From Megascapheus bottae (taxonomy: Eukaryota; Chordata; Mammalia; Rodentia; Geomyidae): 64,000 bases of DNA. Shown one piece after another: positions 11,833-23,827 of this stretch (positions are counted from its first letter, which is position 1; every line of letters starts with the position of its first letter). Below the pieces are notes generated by a model. That model had not been told where the DNA came from. It made no database searches and saw only the letters and a list, made by a program, of their open reading frames with translations. The DNA is taken from the NCBI GenBank assembly GCA_024803745.1, contig JANJXV010000030.1, forward strand, positions 5,103,001 to 5,167,000, in the 5' to 3' direction. Made by a program: the position numbers and the translations under genes.

Positions 11833-11885
<53 letters not shown>
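11833..11885. repeat. (TC)n microsatellite
   Basis: 53 bases of uninterrupted TC, adjoining the possible minus-strand polyadenylated end. Confidence 0.95.
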
Positions 11886-11888
<3 letters not shown>

Positions 11889-11889
11889 C

Positions 11890-12180
11890 TTATAGTTAAA
11901 CAACTTTATTAACATAGTCAAGCAGTGATTAACATTCACATCTATTATGTCACATCATACAAATGTAAATACAACATTACCACAGTACAATATATATTCT
12001 CTGCATGATCGAAAATATTTGGTGGCCCCAAAGAACGCTCTTTAAAATTTAGCAGCTTATCAAAAATTAAAGCTGTATTCTATTTAAATGAAGATCTGTT
12101 AGCACAGACCCAAATCCTGCTTAGTGCTCAAGGACCATACTCAACGACTTTCTATCATCTGACATCCATCACAGCTCAGC
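11890..12180 (-). other. Possible 3' UTR end of a minus-strand transcript or retrocopy
   Basis: On the minus strand an AATAAA hexamer (11905-11910) is followed about 12-17 bases later by TATAAGAAAAG, which runs straight into a (GA)n tract. The upstream minus-strand sequence is AT-rich, with UTR-like runs such as GTTGTATTTACATTTG and TGACTATGTTAATAAAG. This is the arrangement of a polyadenylated 3' end whose tail later degenerated or expanded into a microsatellite. It could be a real terminal exon, a 5'-truncated processed pseudogene containing only UTR, or a repeat family I do not recognise. No coding sequence is seen upstream. Confidence 0.3.
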
Positions 12181-14116
12181 ACCCTATACTTTCTTAAAAG
12201 GATCAAAAAATCTTTTTATTAGAAAAATGATTTTATCAGAAAAACATTTATATGAAAGTAAAGCACAACACATTTTGAATGGAAAGAGAATAAGAAAGGA
12301 CCTTCCAGCATAACACACACTCCTTCTATAATCTATCAGTCAACCATATATATATATATATATAATATAGCAATATCTTTTATAAGCCGTGTATGAAACT
12401 TTATCTTCATTGGGACCTGCTTATCAACTAGTTTACATTATTATTTATTTAATGGAACTTCTATACTTAACTTGAAATATGCTTTTGTCTCAGAGTGTCT
12501 TCATTGTCAACAAGGTAAAGACTGTGGGTTTCAAGGCATGCATTAGCAAATTCCATTTTCTCCTTGAGGAGATGGTGCTTACAGCCCAGCTCTAAGTCTG
12601 CAGGTTTGCTCTTCTGGGGCTGTGGAAGATTCAATTGATAAGATGAATGCTTTGCCAGGGCATTTATCTGATTGGTGAGCATGGGTGCCATGTTCTGTTG
12701 TGTTGATAGATGATAGAAAGGTAGATACGGGTTTGGAAAGATCATAGATAGATAGGTAGAGATAGAGAGATAGGCAGATAGACAGATAATTTTCAGACCA
12801 CACCAATGAAAATATAGTCTGCCAATTTAGTCTGTACCTCTCAAAGTTTCTCTAACTTTATAATAGCGCCTCCATGCAGAGGTCTATTTCCACTCAGAGC
12901 CTGAAGAGGTTGCCAGCCAGACCTTCCATAAACCGATCTCATTTTCAGGTTCCAATCTGAAGTGGCAGGACTTAATCTGATACCTTCTCCAATAAATGCT
13001 GTCAATTAGCAACAAATAATTCTGCCAAGAGTTGAAAAATGACTTCATTGTAAAGATAAAAAGTAATGCTGCATTGTCAGATTAAAAAAAAACTCACAAG
13101 AGAACTGGGAAAGTATTGTCATCTAAAAGATTATTATATTTCTACTTCTATACTTTGACAATTAACTTCTCTCCCTTGCTTCTTTTTTTGTTCTACACCT
13201 TCCTTTTCTCTGATATGGTAATATCGAGTGAATTGAATTATTTGTTCAAAGTTTTAATGATTTATGTAGAGTGATCATGTTTTCTTCAAAAGCCACTCAA
13301 AAGGATACACACTTATCTTAAAGCCAGCCATTATTGAAAATAATTTTGTAGCTTCCCTTCTACATTGTATCCTGCAGTGACACAATCTTAAGTTCCTCAA
13401 TAATGAAACATTTTTCTTGGGTAAAATTGAGTTTGATAGAAAAAAATTGCTCCTCTCGAAGTCTAAACTATATAAAATACTCTAAGATGACTTACTCCGT
13501 GCTTAGAGAAAAGTTGGTAGTCTTTGAGGAGAATTTTTAAAAGACATACTTTCATCAAGTAATGATTCATTTTATTATGTATTATATGATGTTTTTTATT
13601 TCTTAAAGATAGAGTTTGGTTTAAAAATATTTTCATATCTACATAGACATAAAAATCTATGATGGGATATATACTATAGAGACATAATATTATTACATAT
13701 ATTAACATGTATCTATGACATACAAACCTTGAGCTTAATTTTAATTATGTTCTAAAATCTATGTGCCAGTAATTGTATATAGAGATTCCCTTCTTGAATA
13801 CTTGTTAAACATGACATTTGAAATATGATGTAAAAATCCATGTTAATCAATTCTTTAATGAAAATATTTTCATTCTCTAATTCCATCTTTTCTATAGACT
13901 AATAATAAAATTGGTTATTTTCCTGGTAGTAAGAAAAGTATGCTGTTTTTCTCACATTAGAAATCATGATTTTCCATCCCACATTCGCTTCTCCTCTGTC
14001 TCAGATGCCTTCTGCCTGTATTGGTCATACCCATCCTGGCCTCATGTATGTTCTCTCTTCCTTCTACGGATTAATACACAATGACCAATATTTAATTCCC
14101 AACTTTCTTCTACAAA
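12181..14116. other. AT-rich unique sequence
   Basis: Apart from the short AT run and imperfect GATA tract, nothing is recognised. Confidence 0.5.
12347..12364. repeat. Short (AT)n run
   Basis: 18 bases of AT; an imperfect GATA/GACA tract lies further on at 12742-12790. Confidence 0.85.
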
Positions 14117-14130
14117 AAATTCTCTGATTG

Positions 14131-14314
14131 GGGCTGGGAGTTTGGCCTAGTGGTTAAAGTGCTTGCACGAAGACCGGGGTTCGATTCCTTGGTACCATAG
14201 ATGTAGAAAAAGCTGGAAGTGGTGCTGAGGCTCAAGTGGTAGAGCTCTAGCCTTGAGAAAAGTCCAAGGACAGTGCTCAGGCCCTGAGCTCAAGCCCAGG
14301 ACTGGCAAAAAAAC
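14131..14314 (+). mobile_element. IDL-Geo-type dimeric SINE with perfect target duplication
   Basis: The left monomer resembles ID/tRNA-Ala SINEs (GTTTGGCCTAGTGGTTAAAGTGC with GGTTCGATTCC as box-B-like motif). The right monomer has CTGAGGCTCAAGTGGTAGAG and GAGCTCAAGCCCAGGACTGGC followed by an A-rich tail. Perfect 14-base target duplications, AAATTCTCTGATTG, lie at 14117-14130 and 14315-14328, so this is a complete, fairly young insertion. Confidence 0.88.
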
Positions 14315-14594
14315 AAATTCTCTGATTGATCCTATCGCCTGTCTGGATTTTAATAGATGTTATTTATCATCTCCAATTAAACCATAAACTCCATAAAGAC
14401 TTAGCCTTCACTTCTGTTTATATCATATCACAATGTGAAGTAAAAACAGCCCATGACACGGCATATAAACCTAAGAACAGAGCAGAATTAAGAAATATTA
14501 CAGCAGGACATCCATGTAATCCAAGCCTTATCATTTTATCCACAAGAGAATGCAGACTTAGGAATTCTGTGATCAGGTAAGATCATTCAGCAAG

Positions 14595-14686
14595 GAGAAG
14601 AAGAAGAAGAAGAAGAAGAAGAAGAAGAAGAAGAAGAAGAAGAAGAAGAAGAAGAAGAAGAAGAAGAAGAAGAAGAAGAAGAAGAA
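14595..14686. repeat. (GAA)n microsatellite, about 30 units
   Basis: 92 bases of nearly pure GAA. A homopurine mirror repeat of this length can adopt triplex (H-DNA) structure. Confidence 0.95.
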
Positions 14687-15427
14687 AAGAGGTTATCTTT
14701 GATAACAAGAAGTGAATTTTCTTGCTTCTCAGATCAGGACCTATTTTGATTAATTGCAGTCCATTTACAAATGTATACACTCACTTGTTTTACCAAATGG
14801 ATATTAGTTGCTGACGACATTTGCTTCCCAAATCATTCAACACTAAAAATATTGGATGAAGTCCTTAAGCATGCAGCATGGTCTTCATGTCCCTGGAGGG
14901 AGAAATGCAATGAAGAATGGCTGGCGTGCATGCATTTATTAGGATTCGGTACCGCGCTTGGTCTCTGGGCTAAAGATCATATTCAGCCACCCTACTCTGC
15001 AGAATATCAGGAAGCAGAGCTAGTCACACACAGGCAGTCACTCCAGGGAAGGGAGGAGGAACTGACAGACTCCACTGGCAGAGAGCACTGGGAGCCAAGA
15101 AGGAGCTGGTAAAATAGCAGAGCTGGAGTGACCGCCCAGGAGATCCAACAGGGCTCAGCCACAGCTCCTATTTCATTGTTTTTCCCCACTGTAAAAGGTG
15201 GCTGGTCACTGGAGCCTAAGATGGGAAGGGAGGGTGGTGACACACACTGCTGCTCGACTTTGTTCCCCTGTTCGCCCCGGGAGGGCTAGGACACGCCAAG
15301 GGTTGGACTGCCGCTGAACTCTGAGACTCCAAATTGTCCAGTGGGAAACTGTTTTTGGTATTTGAGTTAATACAAATAAGAGTGTTTTGGTTTTTAAAGA
15401 ACTGAGTTCTTCTAAAAGTAAAATCAC
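14687..15427. other. Unique sequence with overlapping chance frames
   Basis: A 113-codon plus frame (14771-15112) overlaps minus frames; none has recognisable motifs. Confidence 0.5.
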
Positions 15428-15510
15428 ACAAGAGGCATGACTCAAAGGATAGAAAATCTGTCTGCCTAGAAGACAGAAAGTCTTGAGATGAAACCTAAAT
15501 GTCATCACCA
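15428..15510 (+). mobile_element. Old ID-like SINE followed by purine tract
   Basis: GCATGACTCAAAGGATAGAA, CTGCCTAGAAGACAGAAAG and TTGAGATGAAACC have tRNA-like box spacing, heavily diverged; a GAA/GAG-rich tract (15515-15575) stands where the tail would be. Confidence 0.4.
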
Positions 15511-15575
15511 TCATCATCAGAAAGAAGAAGGAGGGAAGAGGAGGACGAGGTGGAAGAGGAGGAGGAGATAAAGAA

Positions 15576-16878
15576 AAAAGCAGCAGTAAATCACTGCAAT
15601 TATTGATTATTGATTAGCCACCTCTTAGGACATCTAGGAAAAAGGTTTCTGATTTCAATAATAAGATTGATATCCTTGTTTGTATTCTGAGTCTGCACAG
15701 CACTTACCACGAACTGTTTTGTTCTGAAATGTAAAGTTCATCTCAAACTTAAGAATATTAAATTCCTTCTCTGGAGTCCAAGATAGGCCTCCCCATTTTC
15801 CACTGTCAACCATGACTTCATAAAGTTCAAATGATGATTTACAATCTGTCTGTCTGTCTGTCTACTATCATCTATGTACTAGAGTAGTCGAAATGCATTT
15901 ATTCAACTTCCTTTGCATTTTCTAGTTCCATCATTTTTAAGTAAAGTTGACATTTTTCTTCATTGCCTCTGAAATTAGTTTTGTTTTTTTCTGTGTGTCA
16001 TATCCAGCTAGGCTTACTTTTTTCTCTCAATATTTAAAAATATACATGAATACATTGTGCCATGAACTCCTTTTTTTCTTAGAGGAAAATAAATCAAAGG
16101 AAAAAGAGGGACTGATGTGGGGACTGTCGCATATTTAAAATCACTCACTAGAGCTCCTTAATTAGAGCTCTTACAGTTATAGTGTCTAACTTATTATGTT
16201 CTGAACTCATGACAACTGTAAAAACCATTTATAGCAACAGAAAACTCAACTTTTGAGTTGTCTTAGACAAACCTGACAGATTGGAAAGCTCCTTTGAAAA
16301 TCATAATAGGAACTTGAAATACTTTAATCATGTCTTGCTGGTACTCCATGTTGCTGACATAATTACAGTTCATCATATGCTGAGTTACTAATATTATGAT
16401 TTATTAATTTGTGATTCTTCTATAAAAGAATCTATTTTTATTTTCCCTTCTCATATTCTGTTTCCCTTAAAAGAAATCCCTTCCAGAAAAAAATGCACAC
16501 CTTTGTGTTGGTTCAATGAAAACACTGAAATCTCACATGCTTTAATTAAAAAAAAAAAGGAATGACTTTTCAAGAGAATCAGGAAAGAAGGGTAAATTTC
16601 AATCCTCTTTTTCATGTCTCAGAAAAATCTATGCTTTCTTTTCCTCTGATGAATAGAATATAAAAAGAAGAAAGGCCTATGCACAATTACTTCGGAGTTA
16701 CTTTTATATCTGATGATAATACTCTTATGCTGGGAAAGCAGCAGGTTTGGCTTCTGATGTAAAAAGTTTTGCTAGAAAAATCTTGCAAGGAGCTGGAGTA
16801 AGAGACTCTGGAGCACAAAAGCAAAGATTACCAGATGATCATACAAAATGAAGAGTGAGCCCACCTATTTACTTTTTT
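15576..16878. other. AT-rich unique sequence
   Basis: Only a short (CTGT)n at 15845-15863 stands out. Confidence 0.55.
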
Positions 16879-17035
16879 AATTTAACATTATTTTTAAGGT
16901 GATGTACAAAGGTATTACATTTACAAAAGCATGGTAACGAGTCCATGTACTGTCAAATGTTGTTACCCCCTCCCCTGCCCTTCGCCCACTTCCCTTTCCT
17001 GCCATGTTATAGAGCTCATTTCTAACGTATTGTCT
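16879..17035 (-). mobile_element. LINE-1-like 3' end, antisense
   Basis: TTTTTAAGGTGATGTACAAA, CATTTACAAAAGCATGGTAA and CCCCCTCCCCTGCCC give, in reverse complement, a purine-rich tract followed by TTTGTACATCACC and an A-rich end, as in rodent L1 3' UTRs. Confidence 0.55.
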
Positions 17036-17577
17036 TGTGACTATTGCAATTGCCTTGGCTCCCCCATTTCAATGTAATTAAGATTGATTGTTCCAAATAC
17101 GTGGGCTATGCAGTGTTACACATGTAAAATATGTGTGTCATGAAGAACATAATCTTCCTATTTCTCAATGATAGTTGACTACCATGGAATCAAGCTGAGA
17201 CTTCATTCAATTTTGTTACTAACTCATGTCTGTTCTATTTTTCACACAGTTCACTGACCTGTCCTGACCAGAAGTGAAGCTGGGGGGAGGAGAGTGGGCA
17301 GGGGGAGAGTACTGCATGGGCGACTGTCCCCACAGCACTGACAAAGTCTTTGGAACCATGCTTTTTTTCCCAGAATTCATCTCCCCTTCCCTTTAGGTTT
17401 TTTTTTTCTTTTCCACTTGTAATTCTTGTCTTTCCTTGTGATTGTAAAATCTAGCTTGCATATGCACATCTTCTTCTTTTCCTAATCTCACACAATACCC
17501 ATGAGATTATAACATTGTGTATAGATCTCTGAGTAGAAGTACCATAAAATTTAGAAGTTAGCAAGTTTTCCATGATT
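17036..17577. other. Unique sequence next to LINE 3' end
   Basis: A G-rich patch at 17280-17310 (GGGGGGAGGAGAGTGGGCAG) may belong to the LINE flank. Nothing else is recognised. Confidence 0.45.
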
Positions 17578-17702
17578 GATATATGCCTATAATCACAGCA
17601 ATGTAGAAAACGAGGCAAGGATACAAATTCAAGACCAACCCAGGATTTGTAGTGAATTTCAGGCCCACCACTCTCACTCGAAAAATAAAAAAGGTAAAAA
17701 AT
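17578..17702 (+). mobile_element. Diverged B1-like SINE
   Basis: TATGCCTATAATCACAGCAA, AAATTCAAGACCAACCCAGG and CTCTCACTCGAAAAATAAAA follow the B1 order; substitutions are frequent and the 5' end is worn. Confidence 0.55.
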
Positions 17703-19121
17703 AGAAATATGTATCAACTGGGAGTGCTTTCCATATAATTCTCATTACCATAGCCAATGAGAGCTGGAGAGCTAAAATAGCTAGGAAGGTATGCTTCTTA
17801 AAACCAGAAAATATATGTCGATGTAGACAGAGAGGGTCCCAGACAATTTAAAATAGGAGATCAGGAAACTCAAATGGCCTTAGATCCATCTCCTTCCTCC
17901 TTGCCTTTGAGAAAGGACTCCCCCCCACACACTGGTATTCCTCCCATCTTACAGGCAATTTGGCTTTCTGCTGACTTTATCAGAGCCGATTTTCCACAAC
18001 AATGAGTGTTACTAAAAGAAGAAGGTAGCCTGGATAATTTAAAGATGTTGAATAGTTATATCACTATTCTTTACCATTACAAAGGTCTTACAAATTTAGT
18101 CCAGACAGCTTAGAAGCCTGGATGACTGCTGCCTGCAGTGAATCTCTTCTTCCTTTTAGTTCTCCACTGCAGTTCCTAGATGGGCAGTGGAAAGAAATAT
18201 TATATGAAAGAAAGCAAGTGGATTGTCCCCTTTCCTAGGTGTGAAAAACAACCTGAGAAGATTTACCCTATGCCATTTATCCTCTCATTTGTAAAGAGGA
18301 GGCAATATTCACCTATTGTTCGGGGGATTATCAAATGAAGTAAAGGAACTAACCCATATTATTGAAGCATATTAACATCTCCTTACAGTGCTCTGTTCAT
18401 AAATTGTAGATGGAATTGCCTATGGAATACAAACACACAACCTTTATTAGTCATTCCTGGAAGGACGTAGCTACCCTCAAAACCAGGAGGCCACCGCTGA
18501 CAGAGATTTATGACTTGCAATAACTGGAGCCACCTCTGTGCAGAGTATCCAGGTCCCACATGAAGCTGGCATTGAACTTTGTTTTCAAAAGCTAGCTGAG
18601 GGTTGAGATGCTAAGGCTGAATGAACGGGAAACCAGATAATTCTTGAATTGACAATACATTTTTTTAAAATTTGGAACTCACAAGCATCTTACCCTGCGC
18701 TGAGAAAGAATGTATAAAATCACAGATTCCCTACTGTGTTCAACATGAAATGATGTGCATCAAAGAGAAGCCAGACTATAGAGTATAATATTAAGTGGGA
18801 AGAGTATCAAAGATGCATTGCAAGAATGTTATTACTAAATTTGCTTAGGTGTAATAAAATATACAGACACTAAAGGAGCATCTTTCCAGTGCTAAGAAAA
18901 GATAACCAGAAACTTGGAATTCTGTATGGAAATGAAAACATTTTCAGTTAGTAAAATAACTTACTACCTACACCCTCTCATGGGAAAAATTTAAAAAGCG
19001 TATTCTTTAATAACAAATTCTCATAAGGAAAAATAAAATGTAAGAATCAGTTATGAGGAACTATTCAATCTACATTATCATTAATAAATTATGTTTATGG
19101 TAGTGGTAATTATTGTTGTAT
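17703..19121. other. Unique sequence, nothing recognised
   Basis: No repeat or exon signal passes inspection. Confidence 0.55.
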
Positions 19122-19129
19122 ATTACAGG

Positions 19130-19314
19130 GCCAGGAGTTTGGCTTAGTGATAGAGTGCTTGCCTAGTTGGATTCCTCGGTACCACATACATAGAAAAAAG
19201 CTGGAAGTGGTGCTGAGGCTCAAGTGGTAGAGCTCTAGTCTTGAGAAAGTCCAAGGACAGTGCTCAGGCCCTGAGCTCAAGCCCAGGACTGGCAAAAAAA
19301 AAAAAAAAAAACAC
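19130..19314 (+). mobile_element. IDL-Geo-type SINE with deletion in the left monomer
   Basis: It has the same dimeric structure, but the left monomer lacks about 25 bases between GCTTGCCTAG and GGATTCCTCGG, including part of the box-B region. The tail is about 18 A. Eight-base duplications ATTACAGG flank it (19122-19129 and 19315-19322). Confidence 0.85.
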
Positions 19315-19596
19315 ATTACAGGTAAAATTGACATAATAACAGTCCATGTGTGAAAAAAGTGAGATTTACAGAAAGGCAAAGGACAGTCTAGACTTGGTGA
19401 GTAGCAGAGAAAATCTAATTTTAAACATTTTCAGGAAAATAGTGTATAAGTAATTTATAAATTACTAGAACTGGTAGAATATTAGAGAATTAATAGTCAA
19501 AGTTTGGGAAGTAGACCAAACAAAATCAAATGAAAGAATCAATCACAATCATCATTAATTGTTCAGTTACAAATAAATTCATTGAAAGATTTGCAG

Positions 19597-19722
19597 AGAC
19601 AGGGGAGAATGATAAAGGGGTGACATTAACCAAAATACATTGTTCTTGTAAACTGACATGTTGAATTGAAACCACTTTGTACCACTACTTTAAGGATAAT
19701 AAAAAATACAATAAAAATTGAA
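19597..19722 (+). mobile_element. LINE-1-like 3' end fragment
   Basis: GGGGAGAATGATAAAGGGGT, TAAACTGACATGTTGAATTG, AAACCACTTTGTACC and ATAATAAAAAATAC match the 23330-23480 copy. It is 5' truncated as typical for L1 insertions. Confidence 0.6.
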
Positions 19723-21152
19723 AAGGTCAATGTTTATATGAAAGAATGGTAATGTGCAGCAAGAGTGATTGAAAACAGACACAGTTGCCTAGATTGTGTG
19801 TCTTCAAACAATTCAGGCTCAGTTCTAGGAACCTTGAAGAAATAATGCAATACACCACTCTGGACATTTCAGTATTCAAATTTAGTTCGTGGGATCAGAA
19901 TCATTTTCTTCATAAGTTCCTTGCTTTTTAAAAAAATGTAAATATGAATATGCCCCTACATCAATAGATAGTATTTCTACAGCAATTAAAATACATAGTA
20001 AAATTCCCCAATGTACGAATGGAATAGAGGATAGAGTCATTTAGTGGTGTCCTAATTATCGGGCATGCATGGCTCTTTTGTATTGTGTGTTCTTAGAAGC
20101 AATGTCATGACAAATGTCCTTGAATGCATTTCTTTGTCTGCTTTGTTTGTGGCTTAAATAAAAAATCTGCAGTGGAAATTCTTCTCCAAGGGGTATGAAC
20201 CTTTATTATGTGAGAATTCAGGGCTTTATTTCACTAGAGAAATACTCTCTATTTGTTTTTACTTGCTTTATCGGTAACTATATTTGAGAGGGAGAAAGCA
20301 CAAGAGAATGAAAGGGGGGAGGGAGGATAAAAATGTTGAAGCATTTATGTGTCTCTAGTTCTTGCTTTCTGACTTCTGTTCCTTTGGCTTTTGGCAGCTG
20401 ACCTGGGTAAGATTACAGGAGACTCACTTCTACCCAACCTGCTCTTCTGCATGCAGTGAGAACAGTCTTGCAATTCTCCATTTACTGGTCGCCTCAACGT
20501 GAAGGAATTAAATCTCTATGGAAACAATATACAAAAGGGAGAAAATCAATAAGTACATTATTGAGTAGCTCTTTATTCAAACAATAATTTATCCTCTGTA
20601 CAAAAATAAAATCACCGAAGCATCTTTTTTTTTAATAAGTACATCTTCTGGTCTCCATTTTCTCATCTTAAAATGAATTTCAAGGTGTTTCTGGCATCTT
20701 GGTACTGGGAAATGATAACTTCAAGAGACATACCACAAGGTTTGGCGTATGGCATGATTCTACTGGCAATGACCTTCCAAGGTCATGCTAACAATGACCT
20801 CTGCAAGTGTGAAAGGACGCTTTGTGTTTAGCCATGCTTTTGACTGGTGTACTTGGAGCTGGAGCTGCATGCTGATCTAGGAGATAGAAAGATTTGTGGC
20901 TAAGGAAATGAGTCACAGATGGTGGTGTGTGTATTTGCCTTGGGTGTGTCACCCTCATGGGCTGTGTGTTGGAATCTTGACTCTCCTTGTGCTGATGGTA
21001 GGAGTTGCTGAGACCAGTGCTGACAAGACAGAAGACTAAACTCTCGCATCAGGCATCAGTATGATTTGCTCTGAGTAACACTAACACCATGCCCAGATTT
21101 TAGCTCCTGACGATTATTTTATTCATCTCCATTTCTTCAAAGGAATGGAATA
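19723..21152. other. Unique sequence, nothing recognised
   Basis: Contains a short purine patch near 20290-20330 only. Confidence 0.55.
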
Positions 21153-21345
21153 AGCCGGGTGCTAGTGGCTCACACTTGTAATCTTAGCTACTCAGGAGTG
21201 TGAGATCTGAGGATCTCGGTTTGAAGCCAGCCCAGAGAGAGAAGTTCATGAGACTCGGAAATTAATCACAAACAGATCCAAAAACAAGAGCTCGGGGAAG
21301 TACCCAGGCCCAGAGCTGAAGCTGCAGGACTAGCAAAATTTATTT
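21153..21345 (+). mobile_element. Composite SINE, partly deleted right half
   Basis: GCCGGGTGCTAGTGGCTCAC, TAATCTTAGCTACTCAGGAG, GGTTTGAAGCCAGCCCAG, GAAATTAATCACAAACAG. The GTGGCTCAAGTGG segment is missing; the end reads CAGGACTAGCAAAATTT. Confidence 0.78.
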
Positions 21346-21449
21346 AAAAAAAATTACACATCCGAAGAAATAGTAAAATTTTTTGTGAGATAAATTTCCA
21401 ACAGATATTATAATAGCAGTGGCTATTTGACGTTTGGTAAACTTTACTG

Positions 21450-21526
21450 CTTCTGTGGCCTCAAAGCGCGATCACCTCCACATCAGCTTCCTGAAGCGGT
21501 TAGGACTGCGGGAGTGAGTCACTGGA
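21450..21526 (-). mobile_element. 7SL-derived monomer fragment, antisense
   Basis: GGCCTCAAAGCGCGATCACC, CATCAGCTTCCTGAAGCGG and GAGTGAGTCACTGG read as an antisense B1/Alu-like left end. Confidence 0.55.
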
Positions 21527-22142
21527 ATCTGGAATTCTGATGGTTCTCTAGAAGAAATGTCTCAAAGCATCATGGCCAAGTGAGATGCATACTTGAAGAT
21601 TAAAATAAATAAATAAACTTGCAGATCTGTTGTTAGATTCACGGACAGCAAGCCAGCCCAGAGGTCACCATCGTTAAATGTGTGATACCTCCATGGACGC
21701 CTGGTAATGACAGTGCCATCCTAAAGTGGATTTCAAAATGCCTTTGACTACAGAATTTGACTTTACTACAGTGACCCAGACTTGCCCTTAGCTGACAATG
21801 AGCGATAGTCCATAGTCTTGCCTGTCACTGCCTGCCGCAACCACAGAACAAAAGGAAAGGAAATGAAGCCCAGGGCTCTTTCCCATCCATGAGTCAGGAA
21901 TCCCCCCACCACCTCCAGAGGGTGTTGAAGTCATGAGCCTTCTCCTGGTTCTGTCTGGAAAATAGCTGCCAACCACCCATCTCTCAAAGAGCAAAACTCT
22001 AGGTAGTAGTCATCTCTATCCATTTTTATTAGCAGTTTAAATTTAAAGGTCCAAACAAGATTTCCCCGTATTAATTTACATTCTAAATGATCATCACTGA
22101 AAAATACACTTTGAGCCATGAGGCACTGAGTCTCCATCTCCT
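21527..22142. other. Unique sequence, nothing recognised
   Basis: Minus-strand open frames extend out of the adjoining (CA)n tract and are not gene-like. Confidence 0.5.
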
Positions 22143-22162
22143 CCCCCCGCCCCCCCCCCCCG

Positions 22163-22216
<54 letters not shown>
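22143..22216. repeat. Poly-C tract followed by (CA)n
   Basis: Two C runs (6 and 13) separated by a G, then GCATA and (CA)26. The G-rich complement could fold into a quadruplex. Confidence 0.92.
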
Positions 22217-23329
22217 ATTTTGCCTTCACTTGAATATAAAAGGAAGAGAGCAACAAGTTAGATTGCCAGCGATGGCTCTTAATCTGTTTTTCTGGAACTA
22301 TTCAGCACCCCTCAACACAGACTTGAGAGCTACTGCATTTGCAGGAATTCTGGGATTTGACACAGCAGGAGCCCAGGTTTTTTCCTTTTTTTTTTTTTTT
22401 AACTCTGGGAAGAACATTAAGTATATTTAAATGAAGAGGAAAAGATTAGAATCCTCTGCATTCTGGGGTTCTTCCTCCATCATGAAATAGCCATCAATGA
22501 TTCTGCCTTTTTTTTAAAAAAAAAAAATACAAAACACAAAATAAAAAAAATTTCAGAACGTCTTCAGGGATATTTATGACACGTTTTTTTTTTATTGGCT
22601 AGTGAGTTTTCATCCATTGTTTTTTTCTCCATGCTCTAGTCTTGCTTCAGAATATTAGATTATGGGGCAGAGGGAGAGGAGTGAAGAGAGATTAGATCGC
22701 TGAGATGAACCATTTAGGGTGGTGCTGGCATCTGTAGGACTCCCCAAAAGTTCATTCTTCTAGTTGTACAGACAACCACTGGCTTGTGACTCAGCTTTTT
22801 ACAAGAAACACCAATGCAAAGAATCTGGGCGTGGGAGTATGAGAGATCCAGAGATGAAATGTGTGCCAGTCTTACGACTTCTTATTTCACTTGCCAAGCC
22901 GGAGTTTCCTCACTGAGGCTCAGGGGAGTGAACACCTGCTTGGCAAAGTGAATTAATTACCCAAGGGTAATTCATGGGTGGACACAGAGAGAGCTGCTTT
23001 CTGCAATCCGCATCCAACCAGTATCAGTGGTTCACACGACTGCTTTTTATTCCTGCTTTTGCCCTGTTTTTAACTTCACGTTGCTACTTGTGAATTGAAC
23101 CTTTTGACATCTTCCCCCTTCCCCTTCACATCATCTACCAAGAAAGGCAAGATCGATGCAAAGATGACCACGTGAAAGGATCAACAGCAACCACTTAAAA
23201 GATTCGTATTAAAACTATTCATTGAAAAAGGGCTTGTTCAAGAGAAATCTAAACTAACATAACTTCATAGGACAAAAGAATGACGCAGTTAAAATACTCA
23301 CTGTATGTGTGTGGACATGGGACCCGACA
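22217..23329. other. Unique sequence with small inverted repeat
   Basis: AATTACCCAAGGGTAATT at 22955-22972 is an 8-base inverted repeat with a 2-base spacer. Otherwise nothing is recognised. Confidence 0.5.
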
Positions 23330-23482
23330 AATGGAGGGATGGTGGGCTTGGGATAGATGGGAGGGGAGAATGATAGAATCGTTGACACTGATTGACAGGA
23401 ATTTTGCTTATAAACTGACATATTGAATTGAAGTCCTTTCCTGTGACTTTAAAAACAATAAAACATTTATAAGAGAAAAGTG
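23330..23482 (+). mobile_element. LINE-1-like 3' end fragment
   Basis: GATGGGAGGGGAGAATGATA, TAAACTGACATATTGAATTG and CAATAAAACATTTATAAG repeat the motifs of 19597-19722 and 3676-3790. A polyadenylation hexamer (AATAAA) is present. Confidence 0.6.
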
Positions 23483-23615
23483 ATTTTTAAAAAGAAGGGT
23501 AAATAATTAGGAATTCACTGATTTGCTTAATTATAAATGTAGTTTAAATACTAGAACAGTGTTATACTGAAGCATTTTTCAAAGGGAAAGCTTTTAAAAA
23601 AAATAATAAAACACT

Positions 23616-23803
23616 GGGTCGGGAGTTTGGCCTAGTGGTAGAGTGCTTGCCTAGCATGAAGATCCAGGTTCAATTCCTTGGTACCACATACTTAGAAAAA
23701 GCCACAAGTGGTGCTGAGGCTCAAGTGGTAGAGTTCTAGTCTTGAGAAAAATCCAGGACAGTGCTCAGGCCCTGAGCTCAAGCCCAGGACTGGCAAAAAA
23801 AAA
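23616..23803 (+). mobile_element. IDL-Geo-type dimeric SINE
   Basis: Both monomers and the A-tail are present (GGGAGTTTGGCCTAGTGGTA; CAGTGCTCAGGCCCTGAGCT; GACTGGC and A9). No clean target duplication was seen. A composite 7SL-type SINE follows 25 bases downstream, giving a tandem pair. Confidence 0.85.
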
Positions 23804-23827
23804 TACTACAAGAATTTTCAATGTAGA

